Shown here: piece by piece, positions 1 to 7,889 of the stretch
How the letters are laid out: every line of letters begins with the position of its first letter
How positions within the stretch are numbered: the stretch's first letter is position 1
NCBI RefSeq assembly: GCF_023634865.1
Contig: NZ_JAMLJN010000003.1
Coordinates: 186,001 to 250,000, forward strand
Direction: 5' to 3'
DNA from: Flavobacterium fragile
Lineage (GTDB): Bacteria; Bacteroidota; Bacteroidia; Flavobacteriales; Flavobacteriaceae
DNA length: 64,000 nt
Notes under the pieces: model-generated
What the model was told of the DNA's origin: nothing
What the model saw: the letters and a program-made list of their open reading frames with translations, nothing else
Databases searched by the model: none
Program-made: the position numbers and the translations under genes

Positions 1-74
1 CAATTGATACTACAGAAATGCTAAATGCTAAAGTTAAAAATATTTTTTTCATAAAATAAATAATGTGATTTGTA

Positions 75-1034
75 TTAACCTCTTCCGCCTCTAGATCCGC
101 CTCCGCCTCCTCTAGATCCTCCGCCTCCAAAACTTCCGCCTGAAGAACTTCTCGGTGGTGATGAATAACCGCCGCTTCTAGGAGTAGAGTAGTTGTTGTT
201 TCTAGGAGTAGAATAATTATTATTTCTAGGTGTTGAATTATTATCGTTTCTAGGAGTAGAATAGTTATTGTTTCTCGGAGTTGAGCTAGGTCTCACTCCA
301 TTTTCTTGAGGTCTTGTATTTCCTCTATTGTTATTGAAGTTAGGTCTAGGTGTATTACTTCTATTGTTATTAATAATATTTCTTCCTCCTCTTGGATTGT
401 TGTAATTGTTGTGTCCGCCTCTTATACTGCCGTTGTAAATAACGTCTCTTCCACCGTGGTAATAACCGCCATTCCAACCATAGTTAGGGTAATACCAATT
501 GTTCCAACCCCATCCTGCACCATACCAAGAGTTCCATCCAAATCCCCAACCCCAGTTAGCGCCATACCAAGAGTTCCAACCTAATCCCCAACTAGGGCCA
601 TACCAAGAATTCCAGCCACCACCCCAATAAGGCGAGTACCAATTGTTCCATCCCCAACCATTGTTGTAATAATTAACAGTGACATTGTTGGAAGCATTAT
701 TTCCCCAACCTGCATAGTTATGGTTGCCATATTCATTTCTGTATACGGTAACTACAGTATCTTGAGGATTTGAGCTATAATTGTCAACATCTGTGAAAAC
801 TACGTACTCCTCTTGCATGTTTTTGAATTGCTGTGCATATTTATTAGATTTCTCCAAATTTTGTTCAGAATATTTATTTTCAACTTGGTTGCTGGGTCTT
901 TCTGAACCATATACGCCATCATTGTCATAGTAAGATGAATTTTGGTAGGAACCACATGAAGTTGTGATTACAGCCAGCAATCCAAACAAGGTAAATATGG
1001 CATTTTTTTGGGTATACAAGTAATAAGTTTTCAT
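75..1034 (-). CDS. Gly/Trp/Asn-rich low-complexity lipoprotein
   Basis: Predicted 319-residue exported lipoprotein of unknown function. I chose the ATG at 1034 over an upstream in-frame start at 1067 because the downstream start gives a short hydrophobic signal peptide ending in a lipobox (ITTSC, Cys27). After a polar N-terminal part (residues about 28-105), the middle is built of near-repeats around GWNSWYG, extremely rich in Trp, Gly, Asn and Tyr. An Arg/Asn-rich stretch follows, then five STPRNNNY-like octamers and a Gly-rich tail (GGGGSRGGGG). No catalytic motif is visible, so a structural, surface or matrix role is inferred only from composition. It is transcribed divergently from proS with closely spaced -7 elements. 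Proteins of this composition are often mis-annotated, so a functional name should not be transferred by similarity in the repeat. Confidence 0.75.
   Translation of the reverse strand: MKTYYLYTQKNAIFTLFGLLAVITTSCGSYQNSSYYDNDGVYGSERPSNQVENKYSEQNLEKSNKYAQQFKNMQEEYVVFTDVDNYSSNPQDTVVTVYRNEYGNHNYAGWGNNASNNVTVNYYNNGWGWNNWYSPYWGGGWNSWYGPSWGLGWNSWYGANWGWGFGWNSWYGAGWGWNNWYYPNYGWNGGYYHGGRDVIYNGSIRGGHNNYNNPRGGRNIINNNRSNTPRPNFNNNRGNTRPQENGVRPSSTPRNNNYSTPRNDNNSTPRNNNYSTPRNNNYSTPRSGGYSSPPRSSSGGSFGGGGSRGGGGGSRGGRG
168..284 (-). repeat. Coding 24-bp tandem repeat (STPRNNNY octamers)
   Basis: About five head-to-tail 24-bp units inside the low-complexity lipoprotein gene encode variants of S-T-P-R-N-N-N-Y (STPRNNNY, STPRNDNN, STPRNNNY, STPRNNNY, STPRSGGY). 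The units differ by synonymous as well as non-synonymous changes, so the array is not freshly expanded, but it could still vary in copy number between strains. Confidence 0.8.
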
Positions 1035-1051
1035 AACTCTTATTTTTTTTA

Positions 1052-1082
1052 TTGTTGGACACTTCAAATTTAACTATTTTTG
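1052..1082 (+). promoter_or_regulatory. Putative proS promoter
   Basis: TTG at 1052-1054 (or 1055-1057) is followed by a 20-nt (or 17-nt) spacer and TATTTTTG at 1075-1082, a full match to the Bacteroidota housekeeping promoter. Transcription would start near 1089, about 48 nt before the proS ATG, which excludes the in-frame TTG at 1080 as the start codon. Confidence 0.6.
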
Positions 1083-1090
1083 CCAAACAA
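1065..1090 (-). promoter_or_regulatory. Putative promoter of the Gly/Trp-rich lipoprotein
   Basis: On the minus strand TAAATTTG (1072-1065) matches the Bacteroidota -7 consensus TAnnTTTG. The nearest TTG (1090-1088) leaves a 15-nt spacer, slightly under the usual 17-23, so the -33 assignment is weak. The -7 lies about 30 nt upstream of the chosen ATG at 1034. Confidence 0.4.
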
Positions 1091-1136
1091 ATTAGTTAAA
1101 AAATATATAAACAATTTTTGTGCCAAAATATTCATA

Positions 1137-2615
1137 ATGAGCAAGAACTTAACAACAAGAGCGGAAGATTATTCCAAATGGTATAATGAATTAGTCGTAA
1201 AGGCCGATTTAGCTGAAAATTCAGGAGTAAGAGGGTGTATGGTGATTAAACCGTATGGCTATGCAATTTGGGAAAAAATGCAAGCTGAACTAGACAGAAT
1301 GTTTAAAGAAACAGGACATAGTAATGCTTATTTTCCCTTGTTTGTTCCTAAAAGCATGTTTGAGGCAGAAGAGAAAAATGCTGAAGGTTTTGCTAAAGAG
1401 TGTGCCATTGTGACACATTACAGACTTAAAACCGATGAAGAGAATAAAGGAAAGTTAATTGTTGACCCGAATGCTAAATTAGAGGAAGAATTAATCGTTC
1501 GTCCAACTTCTGAAGCTATTATTTGGTCAACTTACAAAGGTTGGGTTCAATCGTACAGAGATTTACCTTTGCTAATCAATCAATGGGCCAATGTGGTGCG
1601 TTGGGAAATGAGAACGCGTTTATTTTTGAGAACAGCTGAATTTTTATGGCAAGAAGGGCATACGGCTCACGCAACACGTCAGGAGGCGATTGAAGAATCA
1701 GAAAAAATGATGAATGTGTATGCGGATTTTGTTCAAAACTTTATGGCAATTCCAGTTATCAAGGGGTTAAAAACAGAAACAGAACGTTTTGCTGGAGCAG
1801 ATGAAACCTATTGTATTGAAGCTTTAATGCAAGATGGAAAGGCTTTACAGGCGGGAACTTCGCATTTCTTAGGTCAAAATTTTGCCAAAGCTTTTGATGT
1901 GAAATTTGCTAATAAAGAAGGAAAGCAAGAGTACGTTTGGGGAACATCTTGGGGCGTTTCAACACGTTTGATGGGAGCTTTAGTGATGACTCATTCTGAT
2001 GATAAAGGTTTGGTATTGCCTCCAAATTTAGCGCCAATCCAAGTGGTGATTGTTCCTATTTATAAAACTGACGAACAGTTTGATGCTATTTCAGAACAGG
2101 TAAATGTTTTAGCTTCTGAATTAAGAAAACTTGGTATTTCGGTAAAATATGATAATAGAGATACACAAAAACCAGGATTCAAATTTGCGGAATGGGAATT
2201 AAAAGGAGTGCCAGTTCGTATTGCAGTTGGTCCAAATGATTTAGAAAACGGAACCTATGAAGTAGTACGTAGAGATAATTTATCTAAAGAGTTAGTTGCG
2301 AAAGATGGAGTAGTAGCTTACATTCAAAATTTATTGGCAACTATTCAAAATGATTTGTTTGCTAAGGCTTTAGAATATAGAAATACTCATATTACAGAAG
2401 TGAATTCTTTTGATGAGTTTAAAGAAGTGTTGGAAATAAAAGGTGGTTTCTTATCAGCTCATTGGGATGGAACCCCTGAAACAGAAGAAAAAATAAAAGA
2501 ATTGACTAAAGCAACGATTCGTTGTATCGCTTTAGATAGAGTAGATGAAGCGGGTGTGTGTGTTTTTTCTGGAAAACCTTCAATTGGAAGAGTCTTATTT
2601 GCAAAGGCTTACTAA
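1137..2615 (+). CDS. proS: Prolyl-tRNA synthetase, short archaeal/eukaryote-like type
   Basis: Class II aminoacyl-tRNA synthetase charging tRNA-Pro in the cytoplasm; 492 residues. The ATG at 1137 begins [20 protein letters not shown], the expected N-terminus; an in-frame TTG at 1080 overlaps the promoter and is rejected. Visible elements: the proline-pocket region around [10 protein letters not shown] (residues 121-130), motif 2 [20 protein letters not shown] (155-174), motif 3 region [18 protein letters not shown] (269-286), and a C-terminal extension ending in AKAY. There is no bacterial editing (INS) insertion between motifs 2 and 3, which defines the short form common in Bacteroidota. Only two cysteines remain in the last 35 residues, so a Cys4 zinc site in the C-terminal domain is not obvious. 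Confidence 0.97.
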   Translation: MSKNLTTRAEDYSKWYNELVVKADLAENSGVRGCMVIKPYGYAIWEKMQAELDRMFKETGHSNAYFPLFVPKSMFEAEEKNAEGFAKECAIVTHYRLKTDEENKGKLIVDPNAKLEEELIVRPTSEAIIWSTYKGWVQSYRDLPLLINQWANVVRWEMRTRLFLRTAEFLWQEGHTAHATRQEAIEESEKMMNVYADFVQNFMAIPVIKGLKTETERFAGADETYCIEALMQDGKALQAGTSHFLGQNFAKAFDVKFANKEGKQEYVWGTSWGVSTRLMGALVMTHSDDKGLVLPPNLAPIQVVIVPIYKTDEQFDAISEQVNVLASELRKLGISVKYDNRDTQKPGFKFAEWELKGVPVRIAVGPNDLENGTYEVVRRDNLSKELVAKDGVVAYIQNLLATIQNDLFAKALEYRNTHITEVNSFDEFKEVLEIKGGFLSAHWDGTPETEEKIKELTKATIRCIALDRVDEAGVCVFSGKPSIGRVLFAKAY

Positions 2616-2654
2616 AATAATAGTAAAAAAAGCGAAAAAAAAATAAAGAGGCTA

Positions 2655-2684
2655 TTGCAGAAATAAAAAATGTGTTTATCTTTG
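2655..2684 (+). promoter_or_regulatory. Promoter of the tandem tRNA-Glu genes
   Basis: TTG (2655-2657), 19-nt spacer, TATCTTTG (2677-2684): an exact match to the Bacteroidota primary sigma consensus. It lies about 48 nt upstream of the first tRNA-Glu, giving a short leader. Confidence 0.7.
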
Positions 2685-2732
2685 CACTCGCATTACAGAA
2701 ATGAGTTCTTTTAGGATTTCAAAGTATGAGAT

Positions 2733-2804
2733 GGCCCGTTCGTCTATCGGTTAGGACGCCAGGTTTTCATCCTGGTAAGAGGGGTTCGATTCCCCTACGG
2801 GCTA
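2733..2804 (+). tRNA. tRNA-Glu (anticodon TTC)
   Basis: 72-nt cloverleaf. The acceptor stem is GGCCCGT paired with ACGGGCT (one G-U pair at 1-72), the anticodon stem is CCAGG/CCTGG around loop TTTTCAT with anticodon TTC, and the T arm is AGGGG-TTCGATT-CCCCT. CCA is not encoded (the discriminator A is followed by CAAAA). It is the first of two identical copies. Confidence 0.97.
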
Positions 2805-2830
2805 CAAAATTGAAAAAAGAATAGGTTAAT

Positions 2831-2902
2831 GGCCCGTTCGTCTATCGGTTAGGACGCCAGGTTTTCATCCTGGTAAGAGGGGTTCGATTCCCCTACGGGC
2901 TA
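2831..2902 (+). tRNA. tRNA-Glu (anticodon TTC), second copy
   Basis: Base-for-base identical to the preceding tRNA-Glu and 98 nt downstream start-to-start, separated by only 26 nt. It is surely co-transcribed with the first copy. CCA is not encoded. Confidence 0.97.
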
Positions 2903-2926
2903 CAAAATTAGTTGTGAAATAGTTTT

Positions 2927-2962
2927 ATAAAACAAAAAATAGTGTCTCATTTTTTGTTTTAT
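2927..2962 (+). terminator. Hairpin after the tRNA-Glu pair
   Basis: A perfect 14-bp A/T-rich stem (2927-2940 with 2949-2962) encloses an 8-nt loop AGTGTCTC; the 3' arm is T-rich. Its position 25 nt after the second tRNA suggests a transcription terminator or 3'-processing signal. The remaining 97 nt before rpsT show nothing I can name. Confidence 0.55.
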
Positions 2963-3059
2963 TAGTTAAAACCAAAGTGATTGCTAAAAGTAATTGTGGG
3001 AGGTTTTTCTTTTTTAACTAATAGTTTATAACAATTATTACAATTAAAAAAAGAACAAA

Positions 3060-3311
3060 ATGGCAAATCATAAATCTGCTTTAAAAAGAATTAGAAGTAA
3101 CGAGAAGAAAAGAGTATTAAATAGATACCAACATAAAACTACTCGTAACGCTATCAAAGCTATTCGTTTAGCTACTGACAAAGCTGAAGCTTCTGCTAAA
3201 TTATCTACTGTAATTTCTATGATTGATAAATTAGCTAAGAAAAATATCATTCACGATAACAAAGCTTCTAACTTAAAATCTAAATTAACTAAGCACGTAG
3301 CTTCTTTATAA
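3060..3311 (+). CDS. rpsT: 30S ribosomal protein S20
   Basis: 83-residue Lys/Arg-rich protein binding 16S rRNA in the small subunit. It begins MANHKSALKRIRSNEKKR, the conserved S20 N-terminus, and consists of predicted long helices, with normal length for the family. It follows the tRNA-Glu pair and their hairpin and ends just before its own terminator, so it is probably a single-gene transcript. An antisense reading frame inside it is a shadow. Confidence 0.98.
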   Translation: MANHKSALKRIRSNEKKRVLNRYQHKTTRNAIKAIRLATDKAEASAKLSTVISMIDKLAKKNIIHDNKASNLKSKLTKHVASL

Positions 3312-3332
3312 GCTATAGTTAGTAAATATATA

Positions 3333-3358
3333 AAAGCTCTCATTCGAGAGCTTTTTTT
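3333..3358 (+). terminator. Rho-independent terminator after rpsT
   Basis: Stem AAAGCTCTC (3333-3341) pairs with GAGAGCTTT (3346-3354) across a 4-nt loop, followed by a T run to 3358. Confidence 0.85.
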
Positions 3359-3454
3359 ATTCGTTATGTTAATGTTATTTCTACTAAAGTATTGATTACT
3401 ATACTATTTTTCTAAAAATAAACACTACATTTGCACCTTTCAAAAAAATAATAA

Positions 3455-5254
3455 ATGACTTCTATTAGAAACATCGCAATTATTGCACACGTTGACCACG
3501 GTAAAACAACATTGGTTGACAAAATTATGTACCACTGCCAGTTATTTCGTGATAACGAAAATACAGGAGATTTAATTCTTGATAATAATGATATTGAACG
3601 CGAAAGAGGTATTACCATTACTTCTAAAAACGTTTCTGTAACTTACAAAGGAACTAAAATTAATATTATCGATACTCCAGGTCACGCCGATTTTGGTGGT
3701 GAAGTTGAGCGCGTACTTAATATGGCGGATGGTGTTTGTCTTTTAGTAGATGCTTTTGAGGGACCAATGCCTCAAACACGTTTTGTATTGCAAAAAGCGA
3801 TTGACTTAGGATTAAAACCTTGTGTCGTTATCAATAAAGTAGATAAAGAAAACTGTACTCCAGAAGAAGTACATGAAAAAGTTTTCGACTTAATGTTTGA
3901 ATTAGGTGCTGAAGAATGGCAGTTAGATTTTCCAACTGTTTACGGTTCGGCTAAAAATAATTGGATGTCGGATGATTGGAAAAACCAAACGGAAAATATT
4001 GAACCATTGTTAGATATGGTTTTAGAACATATTCCTGCTCCTAAAGTTTCGGAAGGAACACCACAGATGTTGATTACTTCCCTAGATTTCTCATCTTTTA
4101 CAGGTCGTATCGCGATCGGTCGTTTACAAAGAGGTGTGTTAAGAGAAGGAATGAATGTTTCTTTGGTAAAACGTGATGGAAAAATCATCAAAACTAAAAT
4201 TAAAGAATTGCACACTTTTGAAGGTTTAGGACGTAAAAAAGTAGAAGAAGTTGTTGCTGGAGATATCTGTGCTTTAGTTGGTCTAGAAGGATTTGAAATT
4301 GGTGATACAGTTGCTGATTTTGAAAATCCAGAAGCTTTGGAAACAATTGCTATCGATGAACCAACTATGAGCATGTTGTTTACGATTAATGATTCGCCTT
4401 TCTTTGGTAAAGAAGGTAAATTTGTAACTTCTCGTCACGTAAAAGAACGTTTAGAAAAAGAGTTAGAGAAAAATTTAGCACTTCGTGTTGAAGAGACTAA
4501 TTCTGCTGACAAATTCATGGTGTTTGGTCGTGGTGTACTTCACTTATCGGTTTTAATTGAAACGATGAGAAGAGAAGGTTATGAGTTGCAAATTGGTCAG
4601 CCACAAGTTATCATCAAAGAAATTGATGGTGTGAAATGTGAGCCAATTGAAGAATTAACGATTGACTTGCCAGAGAATCTTTCAGGTAGAGCAGTTGAAT
4701 TTGTAACGCTTCGTAAAGGTGAAATGTTATCTATGGAACCAAAAGGTGATCGTATGATTATCAAATTTAATATTCCTTCACGTGGAATTATTGGATTGAG
4801 AAATCAATTATTAACGGCTACTGCAGGTGAAGCTATTATGTCGCACCGTTTTATTGAATATCAACCCTACAAAGGAGAAATTGCTGGACGTATTAATGGT
4901 TCGTTGATTTCTATGGAAAATGGTAAAGCGATTCCTTATTCGATTAATAAGTTACAAGATAGAGGTAAATTCTTCGTTGACCCTAATGAAGATGTTTATG
5001 AAGGCCAGGTTGTGGGTGAGAATTCACGTGGAGATGATATGGTTATCAATATTACCAAAACTAAGCAGTTAACTAATTTCCGTTCTGCTGGTGCTGATGA
5101 TAAAACTAGAATTGTTCCAGCTATCAAATTCTCATTAGAAGAAGCTTTAGAGTACATTCAAAAAGATGAGTATGTTGAGGTGACACCAAAATCGTTACGT
5201 TTACGTAAAATCTATTTGAATGAAAACGATAGAAAACGTTTTAAAATAGCATAA
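3455..5254 (+). CDS. typA: Ribosome-associated translational GTPase TypA/BipA
   Basis: 599 residues, the usual length. Translational GTPase that binds ribosomes, assists 50S assembly and affects stress responses. GTPase motifs: P-loop AHVDHGKT (11-18), switch-I RGITI (51-55), DTPGH (73-77) and NKVD (127-130). EF-G-like domains follow, then the BipA-specific C-terminal domain (about 490-599). A -7-like TACATTTG lies at 3426-3433, 21 nt before the ATG, but no TTG sits at the right distance. A strong terminator follows directly. Confidence 0.97.
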   Translation: MTSIRNIAIIAHVDHGKTTLVDKIMYHCQLFRDNENTGDLILDNNDIERERGITITSKNVSVTYKGTKINIIDTPGHADFGGEVERVLNMADGVCLLVDAFEGPMPQTRFVLQKAIDLGLKPCVVINKVDKENCTPEEVHEKVFDLMFELGAEEWQLDFPTVYGSAKNNWMSDDWKNQTENIEPLLDMVLEHIPAPKVSEGTPQMLITSLDFSSFTGRIAIGRLQRGVLREGMNVSLVKRDGKIIKTKIKELHTFEGLGRKKVEEVVAGDICALVGLEGFEIGDTVADFENPEALETIAIDEPTMSMLFTINDSPFFGKEGKFVTSRHVKERLEKELEKNLALRVEETNSADKFMVFGRGVLHLSVLIETMRREGYELQIGQPQVIIKEIDGVKCEPIEELTIDLPENLSGRAVEFVTLRKGEMLSMEPKGDRMIIKFNIPSRGIIGLRNQLLTATAGEAIMSHRFIEYQPYKGEIAGRINGSLISMENGKAIPYSINKLQDRGKFFVDPNEDVYEGQVVGENSRGDDMVINITKTKQLTNFRSAGADDKTRIVPAIKFSLEEALEYIQKDEYVEVTPKSLRLRKIYLNENDRKRFKIA

Positions 5255-5259
5255 TATTT

Positions 5260-5286
5260 AAATCCCGATGAAAGTCGGGATTTTTT
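5260..5286 (+). terminator. Terminator after typA
   Basis: AAATCCCGA (5260-5268) pairs with TCGGGATTT (5275-5283), loop of 6 nt, then a T run. It separates typA from the small gene that starts 14 nt later, which is therefore either expressed by read-through or from a promoter within this region. Confidence 0.85.
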
Positions 5287-5299
5287 AGCATCAAGAAGA

Positions 5300-5734
5300 A
5301 TGGAAATTAAATTAAAGTATGGAATAGACAATTTGCTTTTTGGAATGAAAGAGCAAGATGTGATTAAGATTTTGGGTAAACCTGATTCTAGTTATAAAGA
5401 TGAAGATGAAAATGTTGTTTATGTTTATAATTCAAGAAAACTACGATTAACTTTCTATAAAGAAGAAGATTTTAGATTAGGCTATATGACGACTTCTAAT
5501 CCAATTGTTAAGTTATTTAATACTTCTTTAATTAGCAAAAATTGGAGTGAAGTATATCCAATTTTGGAGAAGAATAAAGTTAAATATTTTGAGTCAGATA
5601 CTATCGAAGGAATATTAAGTTATTTTAATGAAGAAAACTGGTTGTTTTTTCATCTAGATTACAACGAAATCATTAAGATAGAACTTGGTGCAGTTTTCAA
5701 AGAAAAAGAAGATGATTTTGATTGGAAATTCTAA
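5300..5734 (+). CDS. Uncharacterised 144-residue cytoplasmic protein
   Basis: Not recognised. No signal peptide or membrane segment; acidic and aromatic-rich. The N-terminus GIDNLLFGMKEQDVIKILGK followed by PD recalls the 'G-M-x2-x-V-x2-x-L-G-x-P' turn of BamE/SmpA-like small folds, but this is only a resemblance, and the protein has no lipobox. It begins immediately after the typA terminator and has its own terminator shared with the convergent PPIase gene. Small secondary genes like this are also typical of immunity proteins, but there is no toxin beside it. Confidence 0.7.
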   Translation: MEIKLKYGIDNLLFGMKEQDVIKILGKPDSSYKDEDENVVYVYNSRKLRLTFYKEEDFRLGYMTTSNPIVKLFNTSLISKNWSEVYPILEKNKVKYFESDTIEGILSYFNEENWLFFHLDYNEIIKIELGAVFKEKEDDFDWKF

Positions 5735-5740
5735 AAAATA

Positions 5741-5776
5741 AAAAAGCCACTAATTTAAATTTAGTGGCTTTTTTTT
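5741..5776. terminator. Bidirectional terminator
   Basis: A 13-bp perfect stem AAAAAGCCACTAA / TTAGTGGCTTTTT with A-run on the left and T-run on the right lies between the ends of two convergent genes (5734 and 5780) and can end transcription both ways. Confidence 0.9.
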
Positions 5777-5779
5777 ATA

Positions 5780-6790
5780 TTATTGATTGATTTTAATCAA
5801 CTCAATTTCAAAGATTAAGTCAGCATTCGGAGGGATTACTCCACCAGCTCCTCTTTCACCATATGCTAAATGTGAAGGAATATAAAATTTATATTTTGAA
5901 CCTTCAGGCATTAATTGTACCCCTTCTATCCAACCTTTAATTACTTGATTTAAACCAAAATCAATTGGCTGACCTCTTTGTACACTACTATCAAATACTT
6001 TTCCGTCTAAAAACATTCCAGTGTAGTGAACTTTTACGTTACTAGTGGCTAAAGGTTTATTTCCAGTACCTTCTTGTAAAACAATATATTTTAATCCGCT
6101 TGGTGTTGTACCGGCATTAGCGAATTCTTTAAGAGCATTTTCCTTAGCTACTCTTAGTTTTTCAGCTTCAATTTTTTCAGCTGCTTCTTTTTTGGCAAAG
6201 TAGTCATTAAAAACAGCAACCTCATTAAAGTTTTTTGCATCTTTTCCAATTCTAACAATTTTTACAGATAAAATAACATCATCTTGCACAATTTTATCTA
6301 CCACTTCTTGTCCGCTAACTACATGACCAAAAACGGTATGTCTTCCATCTAAATGAGGTGTTGCTTTATGTGTGATGAAAAATTGACTTCCATTAGTTGC
6401 TGGACCAGCATTAGCCATTGACAAAATTCCTTTACTAGAATGTTTTAAATCAGCAACAATTTCATCTACAAATTTGTAACCAGGACCTCCCATACCGTTA
6501 CCTTCAGGATCACCTCCTTGAATCATAAAGTCAGCAACTACTCTATGAAATTTTAATCCATCATAGAAAGGTTTTCCTTTGTATTTTTCAGTTACTTTTG
6601 GATTTTTACCCTCAGCTAAACTGATAAAATTCGCAACAGTAATAGGTGTTTTTTTGTATTCTAAAATAGTTACAATTTTTCCTTTTGTTGTATTGATTTC
6701 AGCAAATATACCTTCTTGTTTTTTTGGTTGAGCTAACATCGTGGTTGCAGCTCCAAAAAGAATTGTAATGAGTTTTAAAGTATTTTTCAT
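5780..6790 (-). CDS. Cyclophilin-FKBP fusion peptidylprolyl isomerase, exported
   Basis: 336-residue dual-family immunophilin. A signal peptide (MKNTLKLITILFGAATTMLA, then Q21) directs it out of the cytoplasm; there is no lipobox Cys. Cyclophilin domain about 28-185: FHRV (81-84), F88 and Q91 in DFMIQGGDP, FF at 137-138, and LDGRH (147-151). The position of human CypA Trp121 is His146, as in many bacterial cyclophilins. A charged linker (about 186-225) leads to an FKBP domain (about 228-335) with VHYTGMFLDGKVFDSS (254-269), VIKGWIEG (283-290) and HLAYGERGAGGVIPPNA (307-323); all core FKBP residues appear present. It is the third gene of the gldI-PPIase-PPIase run, 4 nt after its paralogue. 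Confidence 0.93.
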   Translation of the reverse strand: MKNTLKLITILFGAATTMLAQPKKQEGIFAEINTTKGKIVTILEYKKTPITVANFISLAEGKNPKVTEKYKGKPFYDGLKFHRVVADFMIQGGDPEGNGMGGPGYKFVDEIVADLKHSSKGILSMANAGPATNGSQFFITHKATPHLDGRHTVFGHVVSGQEVVDKIVQDDVILSVKIVRIGKDAKNFNEVAVFNDYFAKKEAAEKIEAEKLRVAKENALKEFANAGTTPSGLKYIVLQEGTGNKPLATSNVKVHYTGMFLDGKVFDSSVQRGQPIDFGLNQVIKGWIEGVQLMPEGSKYKFYIPSHLAYGERGAGGVIPPNADLIFEIELIKINQ

Positions 6791-6794
6791 TTTA

Positions 6795-7883
6795 TTATTT
6801 TGTTGGATTAGATTCTAAAAGTTCAACTTCAAAAATTATATTAGCATTTGGTGGAATAACATCCCCTGCACCTTGTTGGCCATATCCAAGTTCAGACGGA
6901 ATGTATAACATTACTTTATCACCAAAATTCATCATGTTAACTCCCTCCACAAAACCTGGAATAAATTGAAGATTTCCAATAGTAGATGCTATAGGGCTAT
7001 AGCCTCCCATTATGGCTCTTTGCGCATTATGTTTTCCAAATCGTTTTGCAATGTCTTCGTAATTGGTATCAAAAAGTTGGCCATTTTCTAAGTAACCAGC
7101 ATAGTTGATATAGACTTGGGTGCCATTAGCAGGTTTTTTTGAGGTTCCTTTTTTTATAATTTGATAGATTAAACCTGATTTTGTTTTAGTTCCAGTAGCT
7201 TTTAAGGTAGTAATTTCTTTAACTTTACTTTCGATAATTTTAGCTGCTTTTTCTTCAGATTCTTTTATTTCTTTAGCAACAGTTGAGTAATAATTTTTGA
7301 AAATTTTTACTGCATCAAATTTTTTTGCCGCATTTCCAATTCTAATGATTGTAATTTTATCAATAACATCGTATGCTTCTATTGAATCTGCGACTTCTAT
7401 GCCTTCTACAACTTCTCCAAAAACAGTATGCATATTATCAAGCCAAGGTGTTGCTTTTCTGGTGATGAAAAACTGGCTCCCATTTGTACTTGGTCCTGCA
7501 TTTGCCATAGATAAAATTCCTGCTTTTGAATGTTTTAAATCAGGATGAAATTCATCTTTGAATTTATAACCTGGACCACCTGAGCCGTTTCCATTTGGAT
7601 CACCACCTTGAACCATAAAGTCTGAAATAACACGGTGAAATGTTAAACCATCATAAAAAGGTTTTCCTTTGAATTCTTCACTAACAAAAGGATTTTTACC
7701 TTCAGCTAAGGTTACAAAATTTGCTACAGTATTTGGAACTTTTTCAAATTCTAGTTTCACAATTATACTACCTTTTGAAGTTTCAATATCGGCATATAAT
7801 CCTTCTTTTAAATTATCATAAGATTTTGAACAAGATGTAAAAAAAGTGAAAACACTAAGTAATAAAATTGAGGAAATTTTCAT
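6795..7883 (-). CDS. Cyclophilin-FKBP fusion lipoprotein (second paralogue)
   Basis: 362 residues with the same domain order as its downstream paralogue but with a lipobox (FFTSC, Cys18), so probably membrane-anchored. Cyclophilin domain about 29-183: FHRV (82-85), F89/Q92 in DFMVQGGDP, and PWLDNMH with Trp147 at the human CypA Trp121 position. A long charged linker (about 190-230) follows. The FKBP domain (about 232-357) is altered: there is an insertion of about 30 residues after FDTN (271-274), and the floor Trp of the active site is Phe311 (IPGFVEG). Isomerase activity of this second domain is therefore less certain. It lies 6 nt after gldI in what looks like one operon. Confidence 0.93.
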   Translation of the reverse strand: MKISSILLLSVFTFFTSCSKSYDNLKEGLYADIETSKGSIIVKLEFEKVPNTVANFVTLAEGKNPFVSEEFKGKPFYDGLTFHRVISDFMVQGGDPNGNGSGGPGYKFKDEFHPDLKHSKAGILSMANAGPSTNGSQFFITRKATPWLDNMHTVFGEVVEGIEVADSIEAYDVIDKITIIRIGNAAKKFDAVKIFKNYYSTVAKEIKESEEKAAKIIESKVKEITTLKATGTKTKSGLIYQIIKKGTSKKPANGTQVYINYAGYLENGQLFDTNYEDIAKRFGKHNAQRAIMGGYSPIASTIGNLQFIPGFVEGVNMMNFGDKVMLYIPSELGYGQQGAGDVIPPNANIIFEVELLESNPTK

Positions 7884-7889
7884 TTATAA

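Larger units (their letters stand above)
2731..2909 (+). repeat. Tandem duplication covering tRNA-Glu
   Basis: Two exact 81-bp copies (2731-2811 and 2829-2909) extend past the tRNA on both sides (two bases before, seven after), so the unit was duplicated as DNA with flanking sequence rather than through the mature tRNA. Confidence 0.85.

Noticed and set aside
1..74. Possible gene or signal at the left edge
   Set aside because: Only 74 nt of AT-rich sequence, with no frame or motif that can be supported.
168..284. Regular 24-bp repeats that could suggest CRISPR
   Set aside because: Units are contiguous without spacers and are coding octamers inside a lipoprotein gene.
306..584. Plus-strand open frame opposite the Gly/Trp-rich lipoprotein
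   Set aside because: It is the antisense shadow of the repetitive coding sequence; the residues are simple complements of Trp/Asn-rich codons and no promoter precedes it.
1080..1136. TTG start of proS
   Set aside because: It overlaps the consensus -7 element and adds residues not expected at the ProRS N-terminus.
5300..5734. Immunity protein of a toxin system
   Set aside because: No toxin or polymorphic-toxin features in the neighbourhood.
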